Shown one piece after another: positions 28,830 to 37,717 of a stretch of DNA of 64,000 nt. The number at the start of each line of letters is the position of its first letter. Position 1 is the first letter of the stretch. This DNA is from Mycolicibacterium poriferae (GTDB lineage Bacteria; Actinomycetota; Actinomycetes; Mycobacteriales; Mycobacteriaceae): the NCBI RefSeq assembly GCF_010728325.1, contig NZ_AP022570.1, positions 2,604,001-2,668,000 of the forward strand, written 5' to 3'. The notes below the pieces were generated by a model. The model was not told the DNA's origin. It saw only the letters and a list, made by a program, of their open reading frames with translations, and made no database searches. Made by a program: the position numbers and the translations under genes.

Positions 28830-30188
28830 GTGACCGACGTCGATGACCTCGTCCCCGACTCCACCGTCCGGAACATCGAACAGGCAATAGCGCGAAGCGC
28901 TTTCGCGGAACTCACCGCGTTCATCAGCCCGTTACCCACCGGTCAGATCGTGGCCATCCTGGAGCGACTCGACAGCAACGAGCGCGCCGTCGCCTACCGG
29001 ATGTTGCCCAAGGGGCGCGCGCTGGAGGTGTTCGAGGTTCTCGACCCCAGCCTGCAGAGCGACCTGGTGCTCGCCCTGCAGGACGAGCAGACCGCCGAGC
29101 TGTTCGCCGACCTGGATCCCGACGACCGTGTTGAGCTGCTCGACGAACTGCCGGCGAACCTGGCCCGCCGACTGCTTCAGGGCCTGCCGGCCGACGAGCG
29201 GGACATGACCGCCGAGATCCTGGGCTACCCGCAGGGCTCGATCGGGCGGCGGATGAGCCCGGAGTTCGTGCGGGTGGACCCCGAATGGACCACCGCCACC
29301 GCGTTGACCAAGCTCAGCGACCACCTCGACGACGCCGAGACGGTCTACACGCTGCCGGTGACCGCCGACGATCGAACCCTGATCGGGGTCGTCAGCCTCC
29401 GCGAACTACTCAAAGCGGCTCCGGGGACGACGGTGGGGCAGGTGATGCAACCCGCCCAGTGGGTCCACGCGACCGACGACGCCGAGACCGCCGCCCGGCG
29501 CTGCGCCGACCTGAAGATGCTGGCGCTGCCGATCGTCGACCACGAGACGCGGATCGTGGGAATCCTGACCGTCGACGATGCCCTGTCGATCCTGGAGGAC
29601 GCCGACTCCGAGGACCAGGCCCGCATCAGCGGCGTCGAGCCGCTGCGCCGCCCTTACCTCACGGCCCCGGTGCTGGGGTTGATGCGATCGCGGGTGGTCT
29701 GGCTGTTGGTGCTGGCGGTCGGCGCGACGCTGACCGTGCAGGTGCTCGAGGTGTTCGAGGAGACGCTCGCCGAGGTCGTCACGCTGGCGTTGTTCATCCC
29801 GCTGCTGATCGGCACCGGTGGCAACACGGGAAACCAGGCGGCCACGACCGTGACCAGGGCGCTGGCACTCGGCGACGTCAGACCGCAGGACCTGGGCAAG
29901 GTGCTGTTCCGTGAGTTCCGGGTGGGCCTGTCGCTGGGTGTGGTGCTCGGGGGGTTGGCGTTCACGATCGTCTCGCTGATCTACGGAGTCGACATCGGGA
30001 CCGTGATCGGGCTGACCTTCCTGGCGTTGTGCACGATGGCAGCCACGGTGGGCGGGGTGATGCCGTTGATCGCACGGGCGATCCGCGCCGATCCGGCGGT
30101 CTTCGCCAACCCCTTCATCTCGACGTTCGTCGACGCCAGCGGCCTGCTGGTCTACTTCTTCATCGCCAAGGCGGTTCTCGGGATCTGA
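28830..30188 (+). CDS. mgtE: Magnesium transporter MgtE
   Basis: A 452-residue Mg channel. An N-domain of helical repeats (LDPDDRVELLDELP) is followed by two CBS domains (about residues 140-260) and a five-helix membrane domain. The pore signature is TGGNTGNQAATTVTRALALG. The N and CBS domains sense cytosolic Mg and gate the pore. The gene begins only 6 bp after the NTF2-like gene, so there is no room for a dedicated Mg riboswitch directly before it. As I recall, M. tuberculosis has no mgtE at this position. Confidence 0.95.
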   Translation: MTDVDDLVPDSTVRNIEQAIARSAFAELTAFISPLPTGQIVAILERLDSNERAVAYRMLPKGRALEVFEVLDPSLQSDLVLALQDEQTAELFADLDPDDRVELLDELPANLARRLLQGLPADERDMTAEILGYPQGSIGRRMSPEFVRVDPEWTTATALTKLSDHLDDAETVYTLPVTADDRTLIGVVSLRELLKAAPGTTVGQVMQPAQWVHATDDAETAARRCADLKMLALPIVDHETRIVGILTVDDALSILEDADSEDQARISGVEPLRRPYLTAPVLGLMRSRVVWLLVLAVGATLTVQVLEVFEETLAEVVTLALFIPLLIGTGGNTGNQAATTVTRALALGDVRPQDLGKVLFREFRVGLSLGVVLGGLAFTIVSLIYGVDIGTVIGLTFLALCTMAATVGGVMPLIARAIRADPAVFANPFISTFVDASGLLVYFFIAKAVLGI

Positions 30189-30215
30189 CCGTCGCGATTT
30201 TCTGCCGAGCGCCGC

Positions 30216-30239
30216 GGTCTGGCACAATGGGCGGCTGTC
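30216..30239 (+). promoter_or_regulatory. Candidate rpsP promoter motif, shared with rplS
   Basis: The segment GTCTGGCACAAT followed by GGGC and TGTC (30217-30239) nearly repeats the sequence at 33470-33493 upstream of rplS. It lies about 125 bp before rpsP. The CACAAT portion resembles a weak sigma-A -10 element. Two near-identical copies before two ribosomal protein genes suggest a promoter or regulatory site. Confidence 0.5.
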
Positions 30240-30241
30240 CG

Positions 30242-30267
30242 GGCGCGGTGTCCTTCGTGGACGCGCC
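30242..30267 (+). promoter_or_regulatory. Hairpin in the rpsP leader
   Basis: Arms GGCGC (30242-30246) and GCGCC (30263-30267), then GTCC (30250-30253) and GGAC (30259-30262), form a bulged stem with a 5-nt loop. It lies shortly after the shared promoter-like motif and about 100 nt before the rpsP start. It could be part of a structured leader; no T-run follows, so it is not an obvious terminator. Confidence 0.35.
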
Positions 30268-30363
30268 GCGCGCTGGTCACACACGTCAAGCAAAACCGGG
30301 TCCCGGCATCCCGCCGGCGATCGCTGAATTGCAGCGTGGCAATCACAGGAGAAGTAGTTCTAC

Positions 30364-30861
30364 ATGGCTGTCAAGATCAAGCTCACCCGTCTCGGGAAGA
30401 TCCGCAACCCCCAGTACCGCATCGCCGTCGCCGACGCGCGCACCCGCCGCGAGGGACGCAGCATCGAGGTCATCGGCCGTTACCACCCCAAGGAAGATCC
30501 GAGCCTGATCGAGATCGATTCCGAGCGTGCCCAGTACTGGCTCGGCGTCGGTGCCCAGCCCACCGAACCGGTCCTGCAGCTGCTCAAGATCACCGGTGAC
30601 TGGCAGAAGTTCAAGGGCCTGCCCGGCGCCGAGGGCACGCTGAAGGTCAAGGAGCCCAAGCCCAGCAAGCTGGATCTGTTCAACGCTGCGCTGGCCGAGG
30701 CCGAGAGCGGTGCGACGACCGAGGCCACGACGCCGAAGAAGAAGAAGGCGCCGGCCAAGAGCGCCGAGCCGGCCGCCGCCGAGCAGCCCGCGGCCGAGCC
30801 CGCCGCTGCTGAGCCGGCCGAGGCCTCCGAGCAGACCGACTCCGCCACCGCTGAAAACTGA
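30364..30861 (+). CDS. rpsP: 30S ribosomal protein S16 (bS16)
   Basis: A 165-residue S16. The N-terminal 80 residues are the conserved domain ([21 protein letters not shown]). The rest is a long Ala/Pro/Glu/Lys-rich extension typical of mycobacteria. AGGAG at about 30349 precedes the ATG. It heads the rpsP-khpA-rimM-trmD operon, as in other actinobacteria. A leader of over 100 nt contains a hairpin and a motif shared with rplS. Confidence 0.97.
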   Translation: MAVKIKLTRLGKIRNPQYRIAVADARTRREGRSIEVIGRYHPKEDPSLIEIDSERAQYWLGVGAQPTEPVLQLLKITGDWQKFKGLPGAEGTLKVKEPKPSKLDLFNAALAEAESGATTEATTPKKKKAPAKSAEPAAAEQPAAEPAAAEPAEASEQTDSATAEN

Positions 30862-30868
30862 GCCCCCG

Positions 30869-31111
30869 ATGAGCTCTGTTGTCGTCGACGCTGTCGAACA
30901 CCTGGTCCGCGGGATCGTCGACAATCCCGACGATGTCCGCGTCGACATGGTGACCAGCCGCCGCGGCCGCACGGTCGAGGTCCACGTGCACCCCGATGAC
31001 CTGGGTAAGGTCATCGGGCGTGGTGGACGTACCGCGACCGCACTGCGCACGCTGGTCGCCGGGATCGGCGGGCGCGGTATCCGCGTCGACGTGGTGGACA
31101 CCGACCAGTAA
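30869..31111 (+). CDS. khpA: KH-domain RNA-binding protein KhpA
   Basis: An 80-residue single KH-domain protein with the GxxG loop in GKVIGRGGRTA. KhpA binds RNA, often with KhpB/EloR, and affects cell size and ribosome assembly in Gram-positive bacteria. It sits 7 bp after rpsP and 6 bp before rimM, the conserved order of Rv2908c. Confidence 0.93.
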   Translation: MSSVVVDAVEHLVRGIVDNPDDVRVDMVTSRRGRTVEVHVHPDDLGKVIGRGGRTATALRTLVAGIGGRGIRVDVVDTDQ

Positions 31112-31117
31112 CCGCCG

Positions 31118-31636
31118 ATGGACCTGGTGGTCGGGCGGGTCGTCAAGGCGCACGGCGTCACCGGCGAACTCGCCGTCGAGATCCGAACAGATGATCCGGA
31201 CAACCGGTTCGTCCCGGGAGCCACGCTGCGCGGCCGCGCCCCCCGCGGGGGACCCGAGACCGAGTACGTGGTCGAGTCCGTCCGTGAGCACGGCGGCCGC
31301 CTGCTGCTGCGGCTGGACGGTGTCGGCGACCGTGACACCGCTGAGCGGTTGCGCGGCACGGTATTCCTGGTCGATTCGGCGGACCTGCCTGCCATCGATG
31401 AACCCGACGAGTTCTACGACCACCAGCTCGAGGGCATGACGGTGTCGACCTCCGGGGGACGTGTCGTCGGTACCGTCACCGAGGTCCTGCACACCGGGGC
31501 AGGGGAGTTGCTGGCCGTCCGCGCGGGTGACGGGCCCGAGATGCTGGTGCCCTTCGTCTCGGCCATCGTCGTGTCGGTGTCGCTGGCGGACAACGCCATC
31601 GAAATCGACCCGCCCGACGGTCTGCTCGATCTCTGA
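31118..31636 (+). CDS. rimM: Ribosome maturation factor RimM
   Basis: A 172-residue 30S assembly factor. The N-terminal RimM domain opens with [19 protein letters not shown]. The PRC-barrel domain follows, with [12 protein letters not shown] and VPFVSAIV. It binds S19 and helps mature the 3' domain of 16S rRNA. It is part of the rpsP-trmD operon. Confidence 0.95.
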   Translation: MDLVVGRVVKAHGVTGELAVEIRTDDPDNRFVPGATLRGRAPRGGPETEYVVESVREHGGRLLLRLDGVGDRDTAERLRGTVFLVDSADLPAIDEPDEFYDHQLEGMTVSTSGGRVVGTVTEVLHTGAGELLAVRAGDGPEMLVPFVSAIVVSVSLADNAIEIDPPDGLLDL

Positions 31637-31653
31637 GCTGGAGGATCGCAGCA

Positions 31654-32340
31654 GTGCAAATCGATGTGGTGACGATCTTTCCCGAGTATCTGCAACCGCT
31701 GCGGCAGTCGTTGCCGGGCAAGGCGATCGAGGCGGGCATCGTCGAGTTGGGCGTGCACGATCTGCGCACCTGGACCCATGACGTGCACCGCTCGGTGGAC
31801 GACTCGCCGTACGGTGGCGGGCCCGGAATGGTGATGCGAGCTCCGGTGTGGGGCGAGGCACTCGACGAGATCTGTTCGCCCGAAACGCTTCTCGTCGTTC
31901 CCACGCCGGCGGGTCGGCTGTTCAGCCAGTCCATGGCCCACCAGTGGGCGGGGGAAACCCATCTGGTGTTCGCCTGCGGCCGTTATGAGGGCATCGACCA
32001 GCGGGTGGTGGACGACGCCGCGGGCCGGATGCGGGTCGCCGAGGTCTCGCTGGGGGACTACGTCCTGCCCGGCGGCGAGTCGGCGGCGCTGGTCATGATC
32101 GAGGCGGTGGTACGCCTGCTTCCCGATGTGCTCGGCAATCCGGTTTCGCACCAGGACGATTCGCACTCCGCGTTGGTCGACGGCCTGCTGGAGGGACCCA
32201 GTTACACCAGGCCGGCGAGCTGGCGTGGGCTGGAGGTTCCACCGATCCTGCTCTCCGGTGACCACGCGCGCGTCGCCGAATGGCGGCGCGAACAGCGACT
32301 GCAGCGCACCCGGGAGCGTCGTCCCGACCTGCTCGACTGA
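31654..32340 (+). CDS. trmD: tRNA (guanine(37)-N(1))-methyltransferase
   Basis: A 228-residue SPOUT-class methyltransferase. The trefoil-knot SAM site is in [12 protein letters not shown] and [23 protein letters not shown] is also conserved. It makes m1G37 in tRNAs and prevents +1 frameshifting. The GTG start at 31654 follows CTGGAGG. It is convergent with the lipoprotein gene, leaving a 1-bp gap between stop codons. Confidence 0.97.
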   Translation: MQIDVVTIFPEYLQPLRQSLPGKAIEAGIVELGVHDLRTWTHDVHRSVDDSPYGGGPGMVMRAPVWGEALDEICSPETLLVVPTPAGRLFSQSMAHQWAGETHLVFACGRYEGIDQRVVDDAAGRMRVAEVSLGDYVLPGGESAALVMIEAVVRLLPDVLGNPVSHQDDSHSALVDGLLEGPSYTRPASWRGLEVPPILLSGDHARVAEWRREQRLQRTRERRPDLLD

Positions 32341-32341
32341 A

Positions 32342-33280
32342 TCAGGCCAGCCCCTGCGGGAACATCGTGCGCACCGCTTCGGTGATGGTCTCGCGGGCAG
32401 TGGTGGCGTCGGTGGCCTGCATCGAGCCGATCGCCATCACGAACCGGCGGTCGCGGCCGATCACGCCGGTGGACAGATGCAGCCAGTCGGATCCGATGCA
32501 GCACATCCAGCCTTGCTTGACCGCGACCGGTTCGCCGGGCAGACCTTCGGGAATTCCGAACCGCTGGGGATACACGCCGCCGGGAACCATGCCGTCGGGC
32601 GCCGTCGGCGTCGACGCGGCCAGATTGCCCAGGATGACGTCGGCCTGCTCGGCGGGCAGTCCACCGGTTCCGGCGAGCAACTTGTCGTAGTAGCGCACCA
32701 GGTCGGTGACGGTGCTGATGGTGTTGTACCAGCGTCCGTTGCTCGGCGCGCGCGTCTGTGCGAGGCCGTAGCGGGACACCACGCGGTCGATGATCGCCGT
32801 TCCGCCGCTGCGATTCCAGAACACCTCCGCGGCGCTGTCGTCGGACGACCGCAGCATCACGTCGAGGGACTGCCAGTCCTCGGGGCTCAGCGTCGTCGAA
32901 CCCTGCGCGACCTGCAGCAGCAGATCATCGGCGATGAACAACTTGACGACGGAGGCGACGGCGATGGTCCTACCGTTGCCGTTGGTCACCAGTTGGCCGG
33001 TGTTGCGGTCGAGCACCGCCGCGGTGATGTCTGCGCCTTCGGCGGCGGCCTCGGCGGTGGCCTGTCGCTCGCGCTCAGCCAGACCGGTGAACGCGGAGGC
33101 CGGGGCGTCGGGCGGGGCCTCCGGAAGCGGTGCCATGCCGCCCAGCGGAGCCACCACCGTCATCTGTGGTCCCGACGGCGCCGGCGGAGTGCCGTGCACG
33201 GCGGCTTCGCACGCGGTCATGACCGTCACGGCGCCCAGCAGGGCCGCGGTGGTCCGCGCCAGCCGCCACGGCCGTTGCAT
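32342..33280 (-). CDS. lppW: LppW-like lipoprotein with beta-lactamase-type fold
   Basis: A 312-residue exported lipoprotein. The signal peptide ends in a lipobox with lipidation Cys after VMTA. The mature part resembles a class A beta-lactamase or DD-peptidase fold: SVVK fits SxxK and SSDDS fits the SDN position. The third KTG motif is replaced (KQGW), so catalysis is uncertain. The start at 33280 follows GGAGG. Position opposite trmD matches Rv2905 (lppW). Confidence 0.85.
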   Translation of the reverse strand: MQRPWRLARTTAALLGAVTVMTACEAAVHGTPPAPSGPQMTVVAPLGGMAPLPEAPPDAPASAFTGLAERERQATAEAAAEGADITAAVLDRNTGQLVTNGNGRTIAVASVVKLFIADDLLLQVAQGSTTLSPEDWQSLDVMLRSSDDSAAEVFWNRSGGTAIIDRVVSRYGLAQTRAPSNGRWYNTISTVTDLVRYYDKLLAGTGGLPAEQADVILGNLAASTPTAPDGMVPGGVYPQRFGIPEGLPGEPVAVKQGWMCCIGSDWLHLSTGVIGRDRRFVMAIGSMQATDATTARETITEAVRTMFPQGLA

Positions 33281-33640
33281 CACTGGATCCTCCAAAGGCG
33301 TCCGTACCATCGCTCATGGGAATATCGCTGCCGCCCACTGTTCTGGCGCCCGAGGCACCAGGGTATCGCTCGGATACCCACTTTGCGCTGCGGCGACGAC
33401 TGTGGTCATGGACACGCAATGGCCCGGTCACCGGTCACCGTGACGCCGGATTTCGGGGATCGGGGCTGCGTCTGGCACAATTGGGCAGTTGTCTGTGCAC
33501 GGCCGGAGACGACGCAGCGCGATCTACGCGGTGATGTCGCTTCGCCGCAGGACCCGCCCCAGACGCCCGAACACCATCGGCTCGGCATGCGCCCCTCGAG
33601 GCGTCTGCCACGAGCCGCCAACAACGAGGAAGTGCCACCG
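33281..33640 (+). other. rplS upstream region with leader
   Basis: This 360-bp gap between the lipoprotein start and rplS holds no convincing gene. It contains the promoter-like motif at 33470-33493 and a perfect 8-bp inverted repeat (33560-33567 and 33600-33607, CAGACGCC/GGCGTCTG) enclosing 32 nt. The second arm lies 33 nt before the rplS start. The arrangement suggests a structured 5' leader of about 150 nt. Confidence 0.5.
33470..33493 (+). promoter_or_regulatory. Candidate rplS promoter motif, shared with rpsP
   Basis: GTCTGGCACAAT followed by TGGGCAGTTGTC. Apart from one extra T and two substitutions it repeats the rpsP upstream motif at 30217-30239. It lies about 148 bp before rplS. 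A -10 role is inferred from the CACAAT core; no strong -35 is visible in either copy. Confidence 0.5.
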
Positions 33641-33982
33641 ATGAACACCCTGGATTTCGTCGACCAGACGTCGTTGCGTGACGATGTCCCGGAGTTCGGC
33701 CCCGGCGACACCGTCAACGTCCACGTGAAGGTCATCGAGGGCTCCAAGGAGCGCATCCAGGTCTTCAAAGGTGTCGTGATCCGGCGCCAGGGCGGCGGGA
33801 TCCGTGAGACGTTCACGGTCCGCAAGGAGAGCTACGGCGTGGGCGTCGAGCGCACGTTCCCGGTGCACTCGCCCAACATCGACCACATCGACGTCGTCAC
33901 CCGCGGTGACGTCCGGCGCGCCAAGCTCTACTACCTGCGCGAGCTGCGCGGCAAGAAGGCCAAGATCAAGGAAAAGCGCTGA
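33641..33982 (+). CDS. rplS: 50S ribosomal protein L19 (bL19)
   Basis: A 113-residue L19, standard length, with [21 protein letters not shown] and the C-terminal [20 protein letters not shown]. It lies at the 30S-50S interface. The ATG at 33641 is preceded by GAGGAAG. Unlike in many bacteria it is separated from trmD by a minus-strand gene and has its own promoter region. Confidence 0.97.
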   Translation: MNTLDFVDQTSLRDDVPEFGPGDTVNVHVKVIEGSKERIQVFKGVVIRRQGGGIRETFTVRKESYGVGVERTFPVHSPNIDHIDVVTRGDVRRAKLYYLRELRGKKAKIKEKR

Positions 33983-34031
33983 CTCTGACCGGGTGCGCCG
34001 ACACGCTCGGCACCCTGGCTACGCTGATTCC

Positions 34032-34877
34032 GTGACCGGACCTTCCGAACCCGACGACTCGCCCGAGCGCACGATCGAGAACCCCGATCTCGAGCACCGC
34101 GCCGATGCCGCGGAGCCGGACGCCGAGGCCGAGCAGGAGTCCGGCAAGAAGAAGCGCGGTGCGCTGCGCGAGTTCGCCATCCTGGTCAGCATCGCGCTGG
34201 TGCTGTACTACGTGATGTTGACGTTCATCGCGCAGCCCTACCTGATCCCGTCGGAATCCATGGAGCCCACGCTGCACGGCTGTAACGGCTGTGTCGGCGA
34301 TCGCATCATGGTCGACAAGCTCAGCTACCGGTTCGGCTCCCCGCAACCTGGTGACGTCATCGTGTTCAAAGGACCGCCGAACTGGAGCATCGGCTACCAG
34401 TCGATCCGGTCGGACAACACCGCGATCCGCTACCTGCAGAACGCGCTGTCGTTCATCGGATTCGTGCCGCCGGACGAGAACGACCTGGTCAAGCGTGTCA
34501 TCGCGGTCGGCGGGCAAACCGTGCAGTGCCGCGCCGACACCGGGTTGACCGTCGACGGAGAACGGCTCGACGAGCCCTACCTGGACCCGACCACGATGAT
34601 GGCCGACCCGGCGGTGTACCCGTGCCTGGGGCCGGAGTTCGGACCGGTCACAGTGCCCGAGAACCGACTGTGGGTGATGGGCGACAACCGCACCCACTCC
34701 GCGGATTCGCGCACGCACTGCGCCAACCTGCCCGCCGACGCCCAACGCGGACTGATGTGCACCGGCGACCCCACGCCCGGGACCATCCCGGTGGACAATG
34801 TGATCGGAAAAGCACAGTTCATCGCTTGGCCGCCCGGTCGCTGGGGTGGCGTGGACACGGTGAACCCGCAGACCTGA
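34032..34877 (+). CDS. lepB: Type I signal peptidase
   Basis: A 281-residue membrane-bound protease that removes Sec and Tat signal peptides. An acidic N-terminal tail of about 40 residues is followed by one transmembrane helix (FAILVSIALVLYYVMLTFI). The catalytic Ser is in PSESMEPT and the Lys in NDLVKRVIAVGG; the box E motif is MGDNRTHSADSR. Several Cys in the extracytoplasmic domain could form disulfides. The GTG start is at 34032, 49 bp after rplS. Confidence 0.95.
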   Translation: MTGPSEPDDSPERTIENPDLEHRADAAEPDAEAEQESGKKKRGALREFAILVSIALVLYYVMLTFIAQPYLIPSESMEPTLHGCNGCVGDRIMVDKLSYRFGSPQPGDVIVFKGPPNWSIGYQSIRSDNTAIRYLQNALSFIGFVPPDENDLVKRVIAVGGQTVQCRADTGLTVDGERLDEPYLDPTTMMADPAVYPCLGPEFGPVTVPENRLWVMGDNRTHSADSRTHCANLPADAQRGLMCTGDPTPGTIPVDNVIGKAQFIAWPPGRWGGVDTVNPQT

Positions 34878-34893
34878 CAGGAGGCCCTGACAC

Positions 34894-35640
34894 GTGCCGG
34901 CGTGGCCCCCGAGAATGGTGATCCGCAGATCATCGGGCCTGCGCACCTTGGAGTCCGCCCTGTACCGAGCGGGCCTGGGCCCGGTGGCCGGGGTCGACGA
35001 GGTGGGACGCGGGGCGTGCGCGGGGCCGCTTGTCGTGGCCGCATGCGTGCTCGGCCCGAACCGGCTCGAAAGCCTCGCCGCCCTCGACGATTCCAAGAAG
35101 CTCAACGAGGCCGAGCGGGAGCGGCTGTTTCCCGTGATCAGGCGCTACGCGCTGGCGTATCACGTGGTGTTCATCCCATCGGAGGAAGTGGATCGCCGCG
35201 GGGTGCACGTGGCCAACATCGAGGGGATGCGCCGGGCGGTGGCCGGGTTGTCGGTGCGGCCGGGCTACGTCCTGTCCGACGGGTTTCGGGTGCCGGGTCT
35301 GCCGGTGCCGTCACTGCCCGTGATCAGTGGCGATGCCGCGGCGGCGTGCATCGCCGCGGCGAGCGTGCTGGCCAAGGTCAGCCGGGACCGGTTGATGGTC
35401 GCGATGGACGACGAACATCCCGGCTACGGCTTCGCCGAACACAAGGGATACAGCACGCGAGCGCACAGCGCCGCGCTCACCAGACTGGGGCCGTCGCGCC
35501 AGCACCGCTATTCGTTCATCAACGTGCGGCGGTTGGTCGGAAACGGGGAACCCAGGGCGCATGCAGAACTGGACTGCGAGAGGATGCCTGAGGACATGCC
35601 GCGCGACGGCGAACTACACGAAGGACAGCTGAGTCGATGA
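34894..35640 (+). CDS. rnhB: Ribonuclease HII
   Basis: A 248-residue RNase HII that removes ribonucleotides from DNA. The active-site acidic residues are in [15 protein letters not shown] and in LSDG and [15 protein letters not shown] 30-residue acidic C-terminal tail extends beyond the usual fold. The GTG start is at 34894. Its stop overlaps the DUF2469 start as ATGA. Confidence 0.94.
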   Translation: MPAWPPRMVIRRSSGLRTLESALYRAGLGPVAGVDEVGRGACAGPLVVAACVLGPNRLESLAALDDSKKLNEAERERLFPVIRRYALAYHVVFIPSEEVDRRGVHVANIEGMRRAVAGLSVRPGYVLSDGFRVPGLPVPSLPVISGDAAAACIAAASVLAKVSRDRLMVAMDDEHPGYGFAEHKGYSTRAHSAALTRLGPSRQHRYSFINVRRLVGNGEPRAHAELDCERMPEDMPRDGELHEGQLSR

Positions 35641-35942
35641 GTGCCGAAGATCTCGAGAAGTACGAAACCGAGATGGAGCTCTCGCTGTACCGCGAGTACA
35701 AGGACATCGTCGGGCAGTTCAGCTACGTCGTCGAAACGGAGCGGCGGTTCTACCTGGCCAACAGTGTGGAGATGGTGCCGCGCAACTCCGACGGTGAGGT
35801 CTACTTCGAGCTGCGACTCGGCGACGCGTGGGTGTGGGACATGTACCGCCCGGCGCGGTTCGTCAAACAGGTGCGGGTGATCACGTTCAAGGACGTCAAC
35901 ATCGAAGAGGTGGACAAGCCCGAGTTGCGGCTGCCGGAGTAG
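35637..35942 (+). CDS. DUF2469 family protein
   Basis: A 101-residue actinobacterial protein orthologous to Rv2901c. It begins with a charged helix ([20 protein letters not shown]) and ends with an aromatic-rich domain ([14 protein letters not shown]). The function is unknown; it is nearly always found directly after rnhB, here with a 4-bp overlap. Confidence 0.9.
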   Translation: MSAEDLEKYETEMELSLYREYKDIVGQFSYVVETERRFYLANSVEMVPRNSDGEVYFELRLGDAWVWDMYRPARFVKQVRVITFKDVNIEEVDKPELRLPE

Positions 35943-35962
35943 TCGCCTGACACACTGGTCGG

Positions 35963-36736
35963 GTGCGCACCACACCCCAGTGCTGGCTGACCGACATGGA
36001 CGGCGTGCTCGTCCGCGAGGAACACGCGCTGCCCGGAGCGGCGGAGTTCCTGCAGACGCTCACCGAGCGTGAGCGGCCCTTCCTGGTTCTGACCAACAAC
36101 TCGATCTTCACACCGCGCGACCTGGCCGCCCGGCTGCTGCGCTCCGGGCTCGCCGTGCCCGAGGAGGCGATTTGGACCTCGGCGCTGGCGACCGCGACGT
36201 TTCTCGCCGACCAGCAGCCGGCCGGGTCGGCGTATGTGATCGGTGAGGCCGGACTGACCACTGCGCTGCACGAGGCCGGCTACACGCTCACCGACACGTC
36301 ACCCGATTTCGTCGTGCTCGGCGAAACCCGCACCTACTCGTTCGAGGCGATCACCAAGGCCGTGCGCCTCATCCTCGGCGGGGCGCGGTTCATCGCCACC
36401 AACCCCGATGTCAGCGGCCCTTCGGCCGAGGGACCGCTGCCGGCCACCGGATCGGTGGCCGCGATGATCACCAAGGCCACCGGACGAGACCCGTACTTCG
36501 TCGGCAAGCCGAACCCGATGATGTTCCGCAGCGCCCTCAACCGGATCGAGGCGCATTCGGAGAACACGGTCATGGTCGGCGACCGGATGGACACCGACGT
36601 GGTCGCCGGCATCGAGGCCGGTCTGGAGACGATCCTGGTGCTGACCGGGTCGACAACGATCGAGGACGTCGAACGCTATCCGTTCCGGCCCAGCCGGGTA
36701 CTGCCGTCCATCGCCGAGGCGATCGAACTCATCTGA
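35963..36736 (+). CDS. HAD-IIA family hydrolase (NagD-like)
   Basis: A 257-residue sugar- or nucleotide-phosphate phosphatase of HAD subclass IIA. Motif I is DMDGVL, motif II LTNNS, the motif III Lys in GKPNP, and motif [13 protein letters not shown]. The C2 cap lies between motifs II and III. NagD relatives dephosphorylate nucleotide monophosphates or sugar phosphates; the substrate is unknown. The GTG start is at 35963, 20 bp after the DUF2469 gene. Confidence 0.9.
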   Translation: MRTTPQCWLTDMDGVLVREEHALPGAAEFLQTLTERERPFLVLTNNSIFTPRDLAARLLRSGLAVPEEAIWTSALATATFLADQQPAGSAYVIGEAGLTTALHEAGYTLTDTSPDFVVLGETRTYSFEAITKAVRLILGGARFIATNPDVSGPSAEGPLPATGSVAAMITKATGRDPYFVGKPNPMMFRSALNRIEAHSENTVMVGDRMDTDVVAGIEAGLETILVLTGSTTIEDVERYPFRPSRVLPSIAEAIELI

Positions 36737-36779
36737 TCGGTGCCGGTATCCACCGCGGCAGCACGGGTACCCCCCGACC

Positions 36780-37673
36780 ATGAGCAGCGCGACCATTCCC
36801 ACCCTGGCCCTGAACAACGGCGTGCACATCCCGGCGATCGGGTTCGGCGTCTACCAGACCCCACCCGAGCAGACGGTCGACGCCGTCGTGACCGCGCTGC
36901 AGACCGGATACCGCCACATCGACACCGCCGCGGTCTACGGCAACGAGCGTGAGGTCGGCGAGGCCATCCGGCAGTCCGGTGTGAGCCGCGACGAGGTCTT
37001 CATCGAGACGAAGACCTGGATCAGCGACTACGGCTATGACGCCGCGCTGCACGCCTTCGACAAGAGCGCGGGCAAGCTCGGTGTCGACCAGATCGACCTG
37101 CTCATCCTGCACCAGGCCTTACCGGGGGAGTTCCACCTCACCGTGGCGGCCTACAACGCGCTGGAAAAGCTGTACGCCGACGGCAAGGTGCGTGCCATCG
37201 GGGTGTCGAACTTCATGCCGGCACATCTGCGCCGGCTGCTGGCCGAAACGGCCACTCCTCCCGCGGTCAACCAGATCGAAGTGCATCCGTACTTCCGCCA
37301 GACCGAGCTGCTGGTCTTCGACAGCTCGCACGGCATCCTCAATCAGGCCTGGTCGCCGATCGGCGGCATCACGTTCTATCGCGACGGCGCGCACACCTCG
37401 ACGCTGGACAATCCGGTGATCGCCGACATCGCCGCCGCGCACGGCAAGACTCCGGCGCAGGTGATGCTGCGCTGGCACCTGCAGCAGGGTCGACAGGTCA
37501 TCCCCAAGTCAGTCACCCCGACCCGCATCGCCGAGAACTTCGACGTCTTCGATTTCGAGCTGACAGCCGATCAACTCACCGCGATCGACGGGCTGGACAC
37601 CGGGGTCCGCGGCGGGCCTGAGCCCGAGGACGTCACCCGTGAGAAATTCGGGGTGCCGATCCCCGAAGCCTGA
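36780..37673 (+). CDS. Aldo/keto reductase (second copy, AKR5-like)
   Basis: A 297-residue NADPH-dependent aldo/keto reductase. The tetrad is visible: Asp and Tyr in IDTAAVYGNE, Lys in FIETKTWI, and His in LLILHQALPG. PKSVTPTRIAENFDVFDF is the cofactor site. It resembles the 2,5-diketo-gluconate reductase or AKR5 branch, as in M. smegmatis MSMEG_2407. It is distinct in sequence from the copy at 1864-2703, whose His context is IHWPG. Confidence 0.92.
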   Translation: MSSATIPTLALNNGVHIPAIGFGVYQTPPEQTVDAVVTALQTGYRHIDTAAVYGNEREVGEAIRQSGVSRDEVFIETKTWISDYGYDAALHAFDKSAGKLGVDQIDLLILHQALPGEFHLTVAAYNALEKLYADGKVRAIGVSNFMPAHLRRLLAETATPPAVNQIEVHPYFRQTELLVFDSSHGILNQAWSPIGGITFYRDGAHTSTLDNPVIADIAAAHGKTPAQVMLRWHLQQGRQVIPKSVTPTRIAENFDVFDFELTADQLTAIDGLDTGVRGGPEPEDVTREKFGVPIPEA

Positions 37674-37717
37674 GGCACTGCGGTCGGACCCGGCACCGCT
37701 CCCTAAACTCGGACCCC

